A DNA stretch of 64,000 nt from Adineta ricciae (GCA_905250025.1 CAJNOJ010000010.1:911396-975395), one strand, 5' to 3'; positions 18,360 to 29,500 are shown, counted from the stretch's first letter. Notes: generated by a model from the letters alone, not told the origin. Numbers and translations: made by a program.

Positions 18360-19113
18360 TTAGCGGCGAATCTTCAAAGTATGCATTGGCAGTAAATGAT
18401 GATAACTGTTGTTGCGAAGGATTGGGCGACCGATGGAATTAACCTGGAAACGTTCTCGAGTACATTGAAATGGATGAGTAAACACCGGTGGAATAGATCG
18501 AGATGAGTTTGAATGAAGGTATCGACTTATTGTTAATGGATGAGGAGCACGAAAGAATGATGTTGGATTGACTAAAATTTCAAAAAGTTTCTTAGCGTTT
18601 TTCAATCTCATTGTCGTTCGAACCTGTTTGCACACGACCAATAACGTTTGGATGAAACTTTTGTGGATGAAGAAAGTTGTCAACTCCGTGCGAAGCCAAC
18701 AGAGATGAATGTTTAGGATACGAATGATAGATCAATGGTTCCATTTCATTGTTTATTTTCCCTATGGTTGCCAAAGGTCGAAAATCGTCCTAAATTACCG
18801 AAGATGTGAATGTCGTGTGTCGCTGCAGCTAGAGCATACTCGTACTTCCGATAAAATCGATGAATCATTTTTATATCCCAGTTCAATTGGTTTTAGAGAA
18901 GACTTGTTTTCTGATACGAATCGATTCGATCGGTTTATCACTTGTCCAATCTTTCGTTCCGACTAAATTTTTCGTCAAAAACTTCCACGGAACTATTTAT
19001 TTTTCACTCACTCCAATTGGTTTCACATTCGAAGTGATATAATTCGACACATGATGTTGATTCTCTTGTAATAACAACAATTCATCGACACTCAGATCGG
19101 TTGCACTTGTCAT
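18360..19113 (-). CDS. Unrecognised conserved-looking 198-aa protein, four exons
   Basis: Four exons (19113-19012, 18962-18846, 18789-18624, 18571-18360) join in compatible phases (0, 0, 1) across introns of about 49-56 nt with good consensus sites, which strongly supports a real gene. The protein begins MTSATDLSVDELLLLQENQ. It has no signal peptide or membrane span. The C-terminal half is rich in His, Pro, Ser and aromatic residues (YPKHSSLLASHGVDNF, SFFRAPHPLTISRYL, IPPVFTHPFQC) and ends MHTLKIRR. The spaced, Pro-rich, low-hydrophobicity pattern resembles small microtubule-associated axonemal proteins, but I cannot assign it to a family. It is convergent with sphingomyelinase copy 2, with a 174-bp spacer. 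Confidence 0.7.
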
Positions 19114-19478
19114 TCTCTCGCTGTTTCTATAGACGAGAACCACAGCAGCAATCCAAAGGAAATAATTAATTAGAACTTGCCGTTTCTGACTTCGACTAAT
19201 TAGATATGATTGTTTCTATGCATTCGCAAGCATAGTTGCAAGGCAGAGCGGAAAATTCGACTGATTTCTTTATTATTTCGAAATACAAAAAAGTGATAAT
19301 TGCACTGCACAAAGACTAATTTGAAATAGCGTGACCAACATGGCACTTATCTACTCTTATTTGTTTTCGAACAAGCAAAAATAACGTCAAACAAACGTAA
19401 ATCACGCATAATACAAACAAACCGCACACGCCATAGGAGAAAACGAAGAACAAAATGAAGAATGAAATCAATCGAAAT
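19114..19478. other. Intergenic, no supported gene
   Basis: This spacer separates the 3' end of the CLIC gene from the start of the 198-aa protein gene, both on the minus strand. It should hold the 3' UTR of CLIC and the promoter of the 198-aa gene. No distinct motif was recognised. Confidence 0.6.
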
Positions 19479-20350
19479 CTAATCTACTTGAGGAACATCA
19501 AGAGAATATCGTGGTTCTTCTTTGGTTAATTGTAAATATTGTTTTGGTGATGTCTCGCGACGGATCCAATGTAAAACAATTTCCTGATCCGACGGACAAG
19601 ATTTCACAAACGCATCAAGCTCATAAGCGGAATTCAAATAACGCCACAAAGCGGTAAACTCAGCAGGAATCGCTAGACGTAGAATATAATCAGCCGCGAC
19701 ACGAATATGTTGTAATTTCGGCCATAGTGAACAGTCTAATCCTGTGATTTCATTTCCGCACATGAACTTCGTACCACGACGTTGAAGAAATGCATCGATT
19801 TTTTCTAATTCATCCAACAATGGTTGAGGATTGTTCGTCACATCTTTGATTAAATAAGTAAAACGTGTAAACACATTCGACTGTACTTTGAACGCTTCAG
19901 GATCTCGATTAGATAGTTTAAAATTCGAAAATGACGAATCCAGATAGTCTTCAATGTCATCAACATCATTTAGAACGATATCACCATGAACAAGTGTTGG
20001 TAATTTCTTCGAAATTTCTTTGAATTCTTTCGGCGGATTTGCGCAATTAATTGTGATAACATCGAAACTGAACTCATTGTCTGCTTCGCGTTTGATGAGT
20101 AGTTTCAGAAAAACATCGTGACAGAATGGACATGCGCCTTTGGATCGACCATCTCGGCCAGCTAGAAAACGCAAACACATGCATTGCATGATTTCGAGTT
20201 CGTCATTATACCTTTGATAAATAAATGAAGTTTTTGATCGTCTCCATCGTTTAGAAGTGTTCGCTGAAAAGAAAAAGAGATGAAGATAGTTGAAATCGAC
20301 GATTCCGAACTTACAGGATCGAATTGCTCTTCATCACTCTCATCTCCCAT
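19479..20350 (-). CDS. CLIC: Chloride intracellular channel (CLIC) family protein
   Basis: Three exons (20350-20315, 20263-20212, 20161-19479) encode 256 aa, the usual CLIC length. The fold is a GST-like monomer: an N-terminal thioredoxin-type half (LHLFIKAGRDG, GACPFCHDVFLKLLI, KLPTLVHGDIVLND) followed by an all-helical half with the conserved LDCSLWPKLQHIRVAA. CLICs exist as soluble glutathione-dependent oxidoreductases and can insert into membranes; nematode EXC-4 is needed for excretory-canal tubulogenesis. The redox site reads CPFC rather than the CPFS of vertebrate CLIC1/CLIC4, giving a potential dithiol pair. The first exon, 36 nt, is set by the only ATG (MGDESDEEQFDP) in a phase that splices correctly to RTLLNDGDDQ. 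Confidence 0.93.
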
Positions 20351-22538
20351 GATTTCTTACTCTAAACTATTATTATTTTCGTTTCTAAGATGCGTATGAA
20401 GATGTTTGTGATGCGTTGTAAAGAAATATTTAAGTCACCTGATGATAAAACACCTCGGCAAACAAATGTCTTTTTTTCTCCTTTTCTTCATTCGATACGA
20501 AGAATACTCGCATCTGTATGCTTAAACTCATGTAAAATGAGAAAAAAAACGAACAAGGAGAAGAAGTCAAATAAAATTTTTTGCATTCTACCCCGCGTAT
20601 ATCTATTTGACTACATGTAGTTTCTATGTAAAGAGAGACTATTCAATTTGCATTTGAAAAAAGAAAATAAATACTAATTTTCTTTAAGCTTGTCTTCTTT
20701 TTGAGTCAGAGACACTTACTGACGATGACGCTTTGCTATGCATGATATGCAATATGAACAATGAGCAGATATGTATAAGTATAGAGATAGGCGATCAAAG
20801 ACTAAGCGTAAGTCAAGCGAAAAGATATGTGAAGTCAAATCGTTTGGTAGTACGTAACACTGCATACGGTTTTAGTAAAGAATATTGATGACAAAATGCT
20901 TGATAGATGTGTGTATAAACTTACAGGGATTGAGCGAAATTGATTGGTATGAAGAATTGATCTTGGAAGAAGAATCACTTGCATTGTTTTGTTTAGTAAT
21001 TAAATCAATGAGAAAATGATGTCTTGAGCATCGCTTTGTTCGGATATTTATCTATCTGTTGCAATAGATGGACATGAGTACATGTTAGTAAATGTATTCA
21101 AAATTAGATCGACATATACATATAAGCGAGTATATCCTGTCTCTATTGAACATGATGTACACTTTCTCTTTACTTTGCTATTTACTTACGACTTCTCTTT
21201 CTCTCTTTTTCCTTGTTTATTGGAAGTGATTAGAATTTTCTTTCTCTCTCTCCCCCCCCCCCTCGTCCTATCCTTTTGCCCTATGAACAACGTTTTCTTT
21301 TTCGTTCTGACCATTATCCTATTGATAAATGTAGAATAATCATGATTGCATTGCGAATTGAGTTCGACACCTTTTGAAAGAAGAAGAAGAAGAAAGAAAA
21401 CGAGTGCTTATGATCCAGCTTCTTTTGTTTCATACGATGAAAGAATTTCATTTGGCCTTTTGTCGACTATCGTGCTGTACTAGATTATTCACCTTCGTAT
21501 TTAATACCACAACAAGAGCATGTATGTATCAAGTGAAAGCTCAACTCCATGCACAAAGCGAACAAGCAAAAGGACAAATGAATTCGTCTTATCATTCATT
21601 CATCATCAACAGTAAATTGAAAAAAGAAACAATGAGATGTACACTTGCATGATAATTCAACATGCGAACAGTCTGTCGATCGAGTTATTTCAATCAAAAT
21701 CGAAACAATACGAGACAAGCTAATACCTTCAATTGACTAGAGTGGCCAGAGATTGATATTTGCGAAATCAGTTCGATTCATCGTCGAGATAAGAACTAAT
21801 GAATTTTTTTCAACTATACAAATGAGTATTTTCTTTCTAACGATCAACATCAATTTTGGCATTTACTATTCACAGGAGATCTAAACGTGATTCAATCCAT
21901 GTGAATTGGTTACATCATGCAACATATAAGTACAGACAAACTGTAGCATTAAGATCTATTACAATTCGAAAATCGATCAAGGCTGATGCACATGAGAATT
22001 GTTCATCTCTTTTTTTTTCTTCTTCTTACTAACAATTTCATGTGCCATATATTGTTACTATGAAAAATAAAAGTACAAACGAAAAAGACAAACAAGAAGA
22101 AAGCACGTTTTGTTGCGAGAGACTTGCTTAGTTTATCTCTCTTGATTGGAATTTTGACCCTATAATTTCGAATATCAATAAACAGCGGAAAATTGTTTTG
22201 TTCCAATTTTTTCATGACAAAACACCCGTTGAAAAGAAGGGTGGTGCAGTAACTGTTCTGTCTGATGACAAAATAAACATACAGTTCTTTTTTATCCATT
22301 AAAAATCAGATTTTTTTCTTTTTCTTCTCGTCATCGTTAAAATATTTTACTTCGCTGTAGCATTGTTAGTTTCTATTATTTTTAATCTCCTCTGCTGCAA
22401 CGTAGCAGCACTCATTTTTTTGTATACATTGTGTCGCAACAACAAGTGCATCGAACAGAAATTGCTTTAAACAGTCGAAAAATCTTTGTACATCTCAATT
22501 TAGATTAAAAGTTTTCGAAAGTAAACTTTTCTCTCAAT
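20351..22538. other. Intergenic, no supported gene
   Basis: This 2.2-kb AT-rich spacer lies between divergently transcribed CLIC (-) and the PLAC8-like gene (+). It has a homopolymer C run near 21251 and purine-rich tracts near 21378. Open frames of 60-98 codons occur but have biased, low-complexity composition and no family motif. I found no tRNA or recognisable mobile element. Confidence 0.6.
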
Positions 22539-23091
22539 ATGGTGTAAGACAGATCTAACAACTTCCATACGGTTACATCGCAAGTCATTTCGTTTCGTTG
22601 TAGAACAGTGCAAACACAGCCAACTGGAAATGTTTGGTCATTCGAGAATGAATGGAATACCGCTGTATGTGGTTGTTGTTATGATGTTGGAACGTGTATG
22701 TTAATGAAAAGCACTCGTCGAATGACGAATCAATTTTGTTTATGTTTAGGTTGCTATGCTCATTGGTGCTTTCCATGTTTTATGTGTAGATTGCATTCAC
22801 GTACGAATGAGTGCCTATGTACATGGTGTTTACCCGGAGGTTAGTGAGTCAGGTGTGAAAAGATGTCGATATGTATTGTTGCTTGGTTTTTACAGGAAAT
22901 ACTGGTTTAAGAACGAAAATTCGAACAGGATTTCGAATTCAAGTAAGAAATCGAATGTTTCGTTTCTCTTCTAGGAAAATCTGCTTCGGTTTGTATAGGG
23001 AGGAGTGGGTGGTGATGCACTCATCATGTGTTGTCTTCCGTGTTGTGGAGCGATACAAATGTATAATGAACTCGATTTTCAAGGCCTGTGA
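22539..23091 (+). CDS. PLAC8: PLAC8/cornifelin-family Cys-rich protein
   Basis: Five coding exons (22539-22543, 22604-22695, 22750-22839, 22896-22942, 22999-23091) give 108 aa, typical for the family. The first coding exon is only five bases (ATGGT), followed by GTAAGA, and joins in phase 2 to the second exon to read MVTVQTQPTGN. The PLAC8 signature is complete: WNTAVCGCCYDVGTCCYAHWC with FPCFMCRLHS, then LRTKIRTGFRIQ, then CCLPCCGAIQMYNEL at the C-terminus. PLAC8 proteins are small Cys-rich membrane-associated proteins linked to cell size, metal transport or epidermal functions; the biochemical role is unsettled. Without the micro-exon the frame has no ATG (it would begin at GTG, 22608), which is why I place the start there. 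Confidence 0.85.
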
Positions 23092-23254
23092 TACACTAAT
23101 GCATGTAATTTTTTCTTTGCTTTTCATAAAGTGACAATAAATAAGTCTCAACGTGAGCGAGCACATGATTTTTTTTGCTATGCATGAATGATTTATCATC
23201 AGAGAAAGGAAAATAGGTAAGCATCAAACACATTGACAATACGTGTTTCTGTCA

Positions 23255-24439
23255 ATGATGGTTTCGTTTTTTAATTCGAAAAACTTATGGGAGCCCGATA
23301 GACTTGTGTGCAAATCAGGTCGTGTAGATATTTTCATACAAAATCGACCGATCGTTTGGAGTCGAACATGTGCAGATTGGTATTCAAACTTGATCTCCGC
23401 CAAATGGATATCGGTACTATCGTTGATCATGGCTGTGTTTCTCATTAGTTGGACGTTGTTTGCTTTGATTTGGTATGTCATCGCATTTTATAATGGAGAT
23501 TTTCGTCCCGATCATCTTCGTCCAAATACAGATCATCGGCCATGTTTAGTTAATGTTGGAAATAGTTTTCTTGCTTTTTTTCTCTTTTCGTTAGAAACTC
23601 AACATACGATTGGTTACGGTTATCGACATGTTAATGATGAATGTAAAGCCGGAGTCATTCTATTGATGATTCAATCAGCTTGTGGTGCTCTGATAACAAT
23701 CTATGTCGGTGGTATTGTTTTTAATAAATTAGCTCGACCGAAACAACGAATGAAAGTCTTAACATTCAGTGAACGAGCTGTCGTTGCTCCACGTGACGGA
23801 CAACTATGCTTTATGTTCAAAGTTGGTTAGTGGGAAGCATTTCTTCTTCAATGAATAAACTCATTGACTATTTTAGGAAGTAATATTGTTACTCAACTGA
23901 CACGGCCAGCTATTCGAGTGATTTATTATAAGTTACAACCGACAGCAACTGGTGATGTGATTCCAGTTGAAAATTTCGACATGGCTGTACATCCATCGAA
24001 TACAAATCTAATGCTCCTCTGTCCGTTAGTAATCGAACATAAGATTGATCAATCTTCGCCATTGTATCCAATATCACCGTTGAAACTTTATAATTCCGAA
24101 GGGAATGGTACGGATGCGTTTGAGATTGTCGTTTTAATTGAAGGAACAATGGAATCGACAGGAGATGCATGCCAGTATCGAACAAGTTATAAACCACGAG
24201 AAATCCTGTGGGGTTTTCGCTTTAAACAAACAAGTTTTGTACTCAGCGATGGCAAAGTCAATTTTGATATGACATCCTTCGAAGAATTCGAACCAGTCAA
24301 TATGGATATATATACTGGCAAAGGGAGAGGGCCGAAACTATTTGCGCCCGTACTATCAGATAAAATTCATCGCCGACGACGACGAAAAAGAAAATCGACT
24401 ATCGTTGAAAATGATGCGCCCGTACGCGTTAATGCTTAA
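23255..24439 (+). CDS. KCNJ: Inward-rectifier potassium channel (Kir)
   Basis: Two exons (23255-23825, 23877-24439) encode 377 aa. The topology is classic Kir: cytoplasmic N-terminus, M1 (VLSLIMAVFLISWTLFALIW), a pore loop with the K+ selectivity filter TIGYGYR, M2 (ILLMIQSACGALITIYVGGI), then the Ig-like cytoplasmic domain (FSERAVVAPRDGQLCFMFKVG, HKIDQSSPLYPISP, REILWGFRF). Phosphoinositide-binding basic residues follow M2 (KLARPKQR). The site equivalent to Kir2.1 Asp172 in M2 is Thr, and the Glu224 equivalent (Kir2.1 LVEAHVR) reads LTRPAIR here, so both classical polyamine-block acidic residues are missing. The basic tail ends RRRRRKRKS. The first of two adjacent ATGs (23255) is chosen. The intron is 51 nt. 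Confidence 0.95.
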
Positions 24440-25123
24440 TTTATCTTGAATTTTCGATTTATTCTAATAAAAGAATTATAATTTAGTTTTGGATGAGAAT
24501 TAACACAAGATATTCGCTCTTATTGTTTGTAAACTACCACGAGATAATGTCACTATGTTGGATAGACAACATAATCAAAGTAATCGATAACAGATTGTAA
24601 TACGATTACTCGCAAAAAATCCTTATGTCCAAGTTGTGCTGACATTTGTCAAGAAGTTAAAATTGTCCTTAGTTGACGTTGAAAGTGCTTCTAATTTAAT
24701 CAATTCTTGCTTTTCAACGGTCTCTAATAGGAAATTACTCGTGCACAAAAGAAAAGCATTAATCATTTACAAATACGATATGTATAAACAGCCGGTATTT
24801 GTGTATTGCTGTTAATAAGAATTGTTTGATCTTATCAGCAATGACAGATTTGATCTTGCTTAATGATAGGTTCGAAGAAGAAAACGAGGAGAAACTTTTT
24901 TATTGATGTTGTTGATCGGTGAAAATTCTTCACTGATCGTTTAACTATTTATCTAAATTAATGTAATGCAGATGCAGTCAAACATTCGTATAAACTTTTA
25001 GAATTTCATAAAAAAAAAGCACAAAGCAAACACACGAGTACGCGAACGCAAAAGATGAATATCTTTCTTGTCATAACAAGTCGATTTCGAAAAAAGAGGA
25101 AAAAAAACATCAGAGAGACAATG
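24440..25123. other. Intergenic, no supported gene
   Basis: This is a convergent spacer between the Kir channel and the zinc-finger gene. Expected 3' UTR sequences are present (AATAAAAG shortly after the Kir stop). I see nothing else. Confidence 0.6.
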
Positions 25124-27133
25124 TCATGAAGAAGTATCAGCTAGAACAGGTTTCAATCTTAAATTAATTTTTACTTGTTTTGTCACACGTCGAATAACAG
25201 GTAAGTAGACCATACATGGCACGAACGTATGAGAGAATTTCGGATCTTCACTTTCGAGTAGAAATGGTTGCAGACCAGCATTGGCTTCCGATTTGGTTGA
25301 TGAATTGTTTTCCGTTGACGAATGACTTGAACTTCGTTTACGTTTCAGGGTGTCGATGTTACTATCCGTTTCATCATCTAACTGTTCCGGATTCGTCAAT
25401 GATAAGAATGGATTAGCGTTTTCATTCATCGTCGCAGCTGTTTTCATAAATTGAATTATTGTTTGATAAGCGGGATCCGATGTATCGTTATGTATTGTTT
25501 GCATATGAAATAGATATAAATATTTGGATGGGAAATCTTTTTTACATAATGAACAGTAATTATCTGAACTATCGAGATTTTCGTTGATTTGTTCGTTAGA
25601 TTCACTTGTTGTTATTCCATGTACTTTTGCTAAAAGAAATAATTGATATGATTTCTGCTGTTTTCGTTGAAGAACTCGTACCTTTATGAGTTTTCAGGAA
25701 GTATTTATTACAAACTTGTTTATTACAGATTTCACAAACAACTCGATCAGCCATTTTAGCTGAAAAGTAGGAATCGTTGATAATTCCATACGATGCTGGT
25801 GGTGTTTGACCAGTGACAAGTTTCTGAGCAAGTTGACTGCTAGTATCAACAAACGGCGGGAGAAATCCAAGATTGGGGGCTGGTAAACTCGGAGGAGTTG
25901 CTGACATTGGCTTTTTATTCTTTTCATTCGGATGAAATGTGTTCATATGCATGCGAAAGAGAGCTTTGTTACGAAATTCTTGGTCACAAATGTTGCAACG
26001 GCGAACTGGTCGTTGAACTGTGACACTGGGCGATGTCGATGCCTTCATTGTGAGATTTGGTGAGGATGGAATAGGAAAGAGACTTTGGATATCGGATGGT
26101 CCAGGGTAAAATGGATTTAATAGAAGTGTGTTCGAAGGATTCGATGAAACTAATTACATGAAGAGAAGTTAAACAAGATTGAAATGAAATGTGAAGTTTT
26201 ACTTTGAATTGCTGATCGACTTGAATTGGTTTTCGCGGGACTTTCATTGGTACTTTTCTGTAAAGATTTGATATAATCCGTATAAACACCGTGACATTCA
26301 CCTTTATGTTTCTATAAAAGATAAAATCAAATCAGCAAAAGAAACTTTATTTGACTTCATTAACAACTCCTTCTCTCGTTCATTCCTTAACGAATTGTTT
26401 ATTTTCTCTCGTTTCAATAGACATCCGTATGCGAATTGAAATTCATTCGTTTGCGCTTCTGAATAAATAAGCTTATTAAAAGTCAGATAAGCTCTTCTTT
26501 TTCAATCTGTCCACAACACAATGTCTCTCTCCAATATTTATATTAGAACATCGACAAGAGAGAGAGAGAAGAAACAGCGCACATACCAAGTCGCCTTAGA
26601 TAAAGAAGAGCAAAAACTGTAATCTCAACAAATATACAATCGATTAATAATAATAAACTTACACGAAGATAATATTTATTACAGAAATGTTTCTGACAAA
26701 TCTAAACATTAGAAAAGGACGATCAGCGAATTGTCTTCTTTCAAACAAAACAACAAACCTCACAATAATCTTCATTAGATTTTTCAGTCGATTTGCTATT
26801 ATTAACAGTCGACGATTGTTGATTTGTAATTAAGGATGCAGCTTGCTGATTTGATAAAGGTAATGATGATGACGGAGACAATGATCCATTAACATTATCA
26901 TTTCTTTCTGTTAATGATAATGGAGAAATCATGCTCAATCCTCCATGTTTTTTGGCCAAATGTGTTTTCAGAAAATATTTATTACAAAACGAACGTTCAC
27001 ATAAATTACAATAAGCTTCTGATTGCTGTCGTGATTGATNATAACGAACGAAAGAACATTCTGCCAATAACAGGTGCCATTTGGTTAGATCGATAGAAGT
27101 ATCAACGGATATAATAAGGAATGAATTTGACAT
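25124..27133 (-). CDS. Five-finger C2H2 zinc-finger protein
   Basis: Five exons (27133-26759, 26701-26663, 26311-26203, 26149-25682, 25629-25124) join in phase to 498 aa. There are five C2H2 fingers: CNLCERSFCNKYFLKTHLAK, a second split across an intron (CEICQKHFCNKYYLR then KHKGECHG), CNICDQEFRNKALFRMH, CEICNKQVCNKYFLKTHK and CSLCKKDFPSKYLYLFH. The motif FCNKYFLKTH with an extra Cys recurs in several fingers. Fingers are separated by long Ser/Asn/Pro linkers rather than tight arrays, arguing against a simple tandem DNA-reading array. A probable nuclear basic stretch (LKRKRSSS) lies near the C-terminus. I do not assign an orthologue. The N at 27040 falls inside exon 1, so the first ~30 residues and the start codon are uncertain; the frame happens to stay open across the N. 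Confidence 0.8.
27040..27040. other. Single N, probable contig join inside zinc-finger exon 1
   Basis: One ambiguous base sits inside the first coding exon of the zinc-finger gene. Together with the single Ns at 33056 and 59024, it looks like a joining convention rather than a base-call ambiguity. The sequence upstream of it (27041-27133) may not be directly adjacent in the real genome. Confidence 0.6.
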
Positions 27134-27531
27134 TTTCTAGGTGAGAAAGAGAACGGCCTTTAATGGTTGATTTTGATTTTTTTTTCAAAACGACAGAGAA
27201 AGACAGCAAACGATTATGCTGCGATAAAGACTGATATGTACTTTGCAACAGTAGAGGTATTTAATCACATACGAACATGATTAATGTCAAAAAAGAAAAT
27301 AGAAAGAGAAAGACTGAATAACAAAATGAGATTTTATATGCTAGACGAATTTTCGCACGTAACTGTGAACGTTCTTACATTATTGACATGATAGATGCAT
27401 CACTGGGAAGAAAGTTTTTGTTTCTAAAAACTTATCTTCATGTCGACATCGTTATCTTTTCATATGCTATAAAGGTAACGTCTCAAAATGTGTCATGAGT
27501 TTGTTTTCAAAGAAACATTTTGTCGATTGTG
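27134..27531. promoter_or_regulatory. Head-to-head intergenic region with TATA box before tetraspanin 1
   Basis: This 398-bp spacer separates the zinc-finger gene (-) from tetraspanin copy 1 (+). A good TATA element, TATAAAGG (27468-27475), lies 57 bp before the tetraspanin ATG, and a GATA-type TTATCT lies just upstream at about 27452. No evident core element was seen toward the zinc-finger gene. Confidence 0.5.
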
Positions 27532-28345
27532 ATGGCACGATTATTATGCAGCATTGAAGTGATCAGCGTTGTGCTGTTCGCTCTTAACATGCTATTTCTA
27601 GTTCTTGGCGGTTCAGTGCTGGGATTTGGAATCTATCTGAAAGCCAGTAAAAAGTTTGATGTTGCTTTGTCACCACATATCAATGCGCAAATCATTGGCG
27701 GCGAAGCGATTGAAATCGTAGGAGTTGCTTTGATCATCATCGGAATCTTTACGGTTGTTTTGTCAGCACTCGGCTGTCTCGGTGTGTAAAAAATGATTTT
27801 TCTGAAGAAAAGAATTGTTTTGATTTGTTTTATTTCACATAGGTGCTATACTGAGAAATCGATTTTTCCTGTACCTCTATGGTATTATTCTCACTCTCTT
27901 AATGCTATGCGAATTAGCTGCGTTCATTATAATGATGAGCGCACGTGTACGTATACGAGATAGTTATGAGTCTGGCCTTTGGAACGTTTTCAGCAGAGCG
28001 TACAATACTAGTCAACAAGATGTCATCGATGCTATTGGAGAGTTGCAGCAAGAGTTCCAATGCTGCGGCGTTTATAATCTTGATGACTATAAGAAAGTAA
28101 ACCGAACAGTCCCTGATTCATGTCATATGGGTCAGTCGGCTTTACAGCCCGTGTTCGCTAAAGGTTGCGCACAAGCCTTCATTGATTGGATGTGGGATGA
28201 AGTGCCCATTATTGTCGGTGTTGTCGGTGCAATACTAGTGATCGAAATATTTGGTTTGATCGCGTCGTTTTCATTGGCAGTGGCAATGTCTCATTTTGCC
28301 TATGGACGATTGCGTGGAACATTCGTTTCGGAATCAAATGCTTGA
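27532..28345 (+). CDS. Tspan: Tetraspanin, tandem copy 1
   Basis: Two exons (27532-27781, 27843-28345) encode 251 aa. Four membrane spans are visible: VVLFALNMLFLVLGGSVLGF, IVGVALIIIGIFTVVLSALG, FLYLYGIILTLLMLCELAAF and, near the C-terminus, IIVGVVGAILVIEIFGLIAS. The large extracellular loop carries the tetraspanin CCG motif (EFQCCGVYNLDDY) plus later Cys (DSCHMG, KGCAQAF). Tetraspanins organise membrane microdomains and partner integrins and receptors. ATG 27532 is chosen because the frame upstream lacks an ATG. A second tetraspanin follows 344 bp downstream on the same strand. Confidence 0.93.
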
Positions 28346-28689
28346 ATTCTTTTCTTTTTTTTGCTTTGTAGCTACTGATTCATCTAATGAAATTTATATA
28401 GAACGCTGTTCTATCATGAAGATTATTCTCATCATTTGACAGAACTTAAGGCGAGGTTTGACATGTTTTAAGCATATTTCCCGACTTATTTATGGATCAC
28501 AGTTTACTATCATATGACAAAACTTGTTCTTGATTGTGCAATACCACTCTATCTGTAATATTACTCATTTAAATCTAACTTCTTATCTTTCTCATGTCAT
28601 CAAAGTCAATAGCACAGATATCTTGGCCTTTATAATAGGCTAACTGTCACACGTTTTTTTGTCACTTTTTAACATCTATATAGCAAATT
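28346..28689. promoter_or_regulatory. Spacer with TATA-like element before tetraspanin 2
   Basis: This 344-bp region between the tandem tetraspanins holds a TATA-like TATAATAG at 28631-28638, about 55 bp before the second ATG. A GATA-type TTATCT lies near 28583. Spacing and motif types resemble the region upstream of copy 1. Confidence 0.4.
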
Positions 28690-29424
28690 ATGGCACAATT
28701 ATCGTGTGGTGTTCAATGCACCCGCTCACTCTTATTAGTCTTGAACGTTGGATTCATCCTCGTTGGCTTCTCTGTCATGGGTGTCGGGATCTACTTGAAA
28801 GTTGGTAACAATTTTCGTGCTATTTCAGAGATCTCCGCTGTCTCTCAAGCATTGGACGGAGAAGCAATGCAGTGGGTTTCAATCGGCATGATTGTTCTCG
28901 GCGTCTTTACTGCACTTCTGGCCATTTTTGGATGTTTGGGTGCGATGTCGAAAAATCGATGCTTTCTGTACGTATATGCAATCTGCTTAACGTTGATTAT
29001 ACTCGTCGAATTTGCTGCGGTTATCGCAACGTTGATCTATCGTAATGATTTGTACAAATCCTTTGACTCTGGTTTTATGGAAGTCTTTCAACACGCATAT
29101 TCAAAAAATCAAACTGAAGTGCAAAAGGCAATTGAAAGTTTGGAAGAAAATTTCAAGTGCTGCGGTGTTAATGGTCCTTCTGATTACAGCAAATTCGGTT
29201 TCAAAATGCCTCGATCATGTTACCGGAATAAAGACGATTTTCCGATACCATACAGTGATGGGTGTGCCTTAGCAGTAGCCGTGTGGATTTGGAATGAATT
29301 ACCAATCATAGCTAGTGTTTTGGGCGTTATTCTATTTATCGAAATCTTTGGTGTCATATCGGCACTGGTACTTGGTGTGGCCGTCTCTCACTCATCCAGT
29401 CCTATATATTATGCTAAGTTTTAA
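28690..29424 (+). CDS. Tspan: Tetraspanin, tandem copy 2, intronless
   Basis: A single exon encodes 244 aa with four membrane spans and the tetraspanin loop motif (NFKCCGVNGPSDY, PRSCYRN, SDGCALAV). Similarity to copy 1 is clear throughout: GVGIYLKVGNNF versus GFGIYLKASKKF, and FAAVIATLIYR versus LAAFIIMMSAR. The copy 1 intron at the G|GT of CLG is absent here (GCLGAMSKNR reads straight through), so an intron was lost in this copy or gained in copy 1. The 3' end lies 76 bp from the convergent ITPK1 stop, so the 3' UTRs probably overlap. Confidence 0.94.
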   Translation: MAQLSCGVQCTRSLLLVLNVGFILVGFSVMGVGIYLKVGNNFRAISEISAVSQALDGEAMQWVSIGMIVLGVFTALLAIFGCLGAMSKNRCFLYVYAICLTLIILVEFAAVIATLIYRNDLYKSFDSGFMEVFQHAYSKNQTEVQKAIESLEENFKCCGVNGPSDYSKFGFKMPRSCYRNKDDFPIPYSDGCALAVAVWIWNELPIIASVLGVILFIEIFGVISALVLGVAVSHSSSPIYYAKF

Positions 29425-29500
29425 AACAACAACATCTGTTTTATTTTTTTCTAAAGGAATAAATAACGAGAGAAAAAGCAAAGATGTATTTATCTTTAAA

